Source: Lachnospiraceae bacterium
Lineage (GTDB): Bacteria; Bacillota; Clostridia; Lachnospirales; Lachnospiraceae
Length of the DNA: 5,857 bases
NCBI GenBank assembly: GCA_020860745.1
Contig: JAJBTR010000039.1
Coordinates: 1 to 5,857 of the forward strand
Reading direction: 5' to 3'
Of the stretch, positions 5,855 to 5,857 are shown piece after piece. The notes under the pieces are model-generated. The model worked only from the letters and a program-made list of their open reading frames with translations. It had not been told where the DNA came from and ran no database searches. The translations under genes were made by a program, and so were the position numbers. Position 1 is the stretch's first letter. Every line of letters begins with the position of its first letter.

Positions 5855-5857
5855 CAT

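Noticed and set aside
1..5857. tRNA, rRNA, CRISPR array, insertion sequence or attachment site
   Set aside because: No cloverleaf-like segment, regular spaced direct repeats, transposase frame with terminal inverted repeats, or flanking duplication could be seen. The Rpn-like gene is related to transposase-like nucleases but has no visible element ends.

Overview
The window looks like a stretch of a Clostridia chromosome, most likely Lachnospiraceae. The grounds are recognition of families rather than a search: a DUF6020-type multi-pass membrane protein next to GtrA and a GtrB-like glycosyltransferase, an Rpn/PD-(D/E)XK-like protein of a type common in that family, strong AGGAGG-type ribosome binding sites, and a mix of AT-rich and GC-richer segments. 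All supported genes are on the + strand.

Layout. Positions 2-847 hold the C-terminal part of an AT-rich integral membrane acyltransferase whose start lies off the left edge. A gap of about 120 bases with a long imperfect hairpin (891-931) follows. Then comes a tightly packed surface-glycan cluster: a GtrB-like family 2 glycosyltransferase (966-1936) broken by an apparent one-base deletion in a G6 run; a 661-residue DUF6020-like, probably GT-C fold, membrane protein (1920-3905); a 104-residue membrane protein (3889-4203) that resembles the C-terminal end of the preceding protein; and a GtrA-family protein (4270-4725). A 295-base AT-rich gap contains a good sigma-A-type promoter and a perfect 8-bp inverted repeat at its expected transcription start. 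The final gene (5021-5854), an Rpn/PD-(D/E)XK-like protein, appears to be a separate transcription unit.

How the genes may work together. GtrB-like enzyme, GtrA and a multi-pass GT-C protein make up the three parts of a GtrABC-type pathway. The first would load a sugar onto undecaprenyl phosphate at the inner face of the membrane, the second would help move the lipid-linked sugar across, and the third would transfer it to a glycan or other acceptor outside. The neighbouring acyltransferase fits glycan decoration. This is inference from family and context; the sugar and acceptor cannot be read from the sequence.

The points most worth checking are the G6 frameshift in the sugar-loading enzyme (error, decay or on/off switching), the duplicated C-terminal end of the GT-C protein, and the sharp base-composition change between the acyltransferase and the glycosyltransferase cluster.
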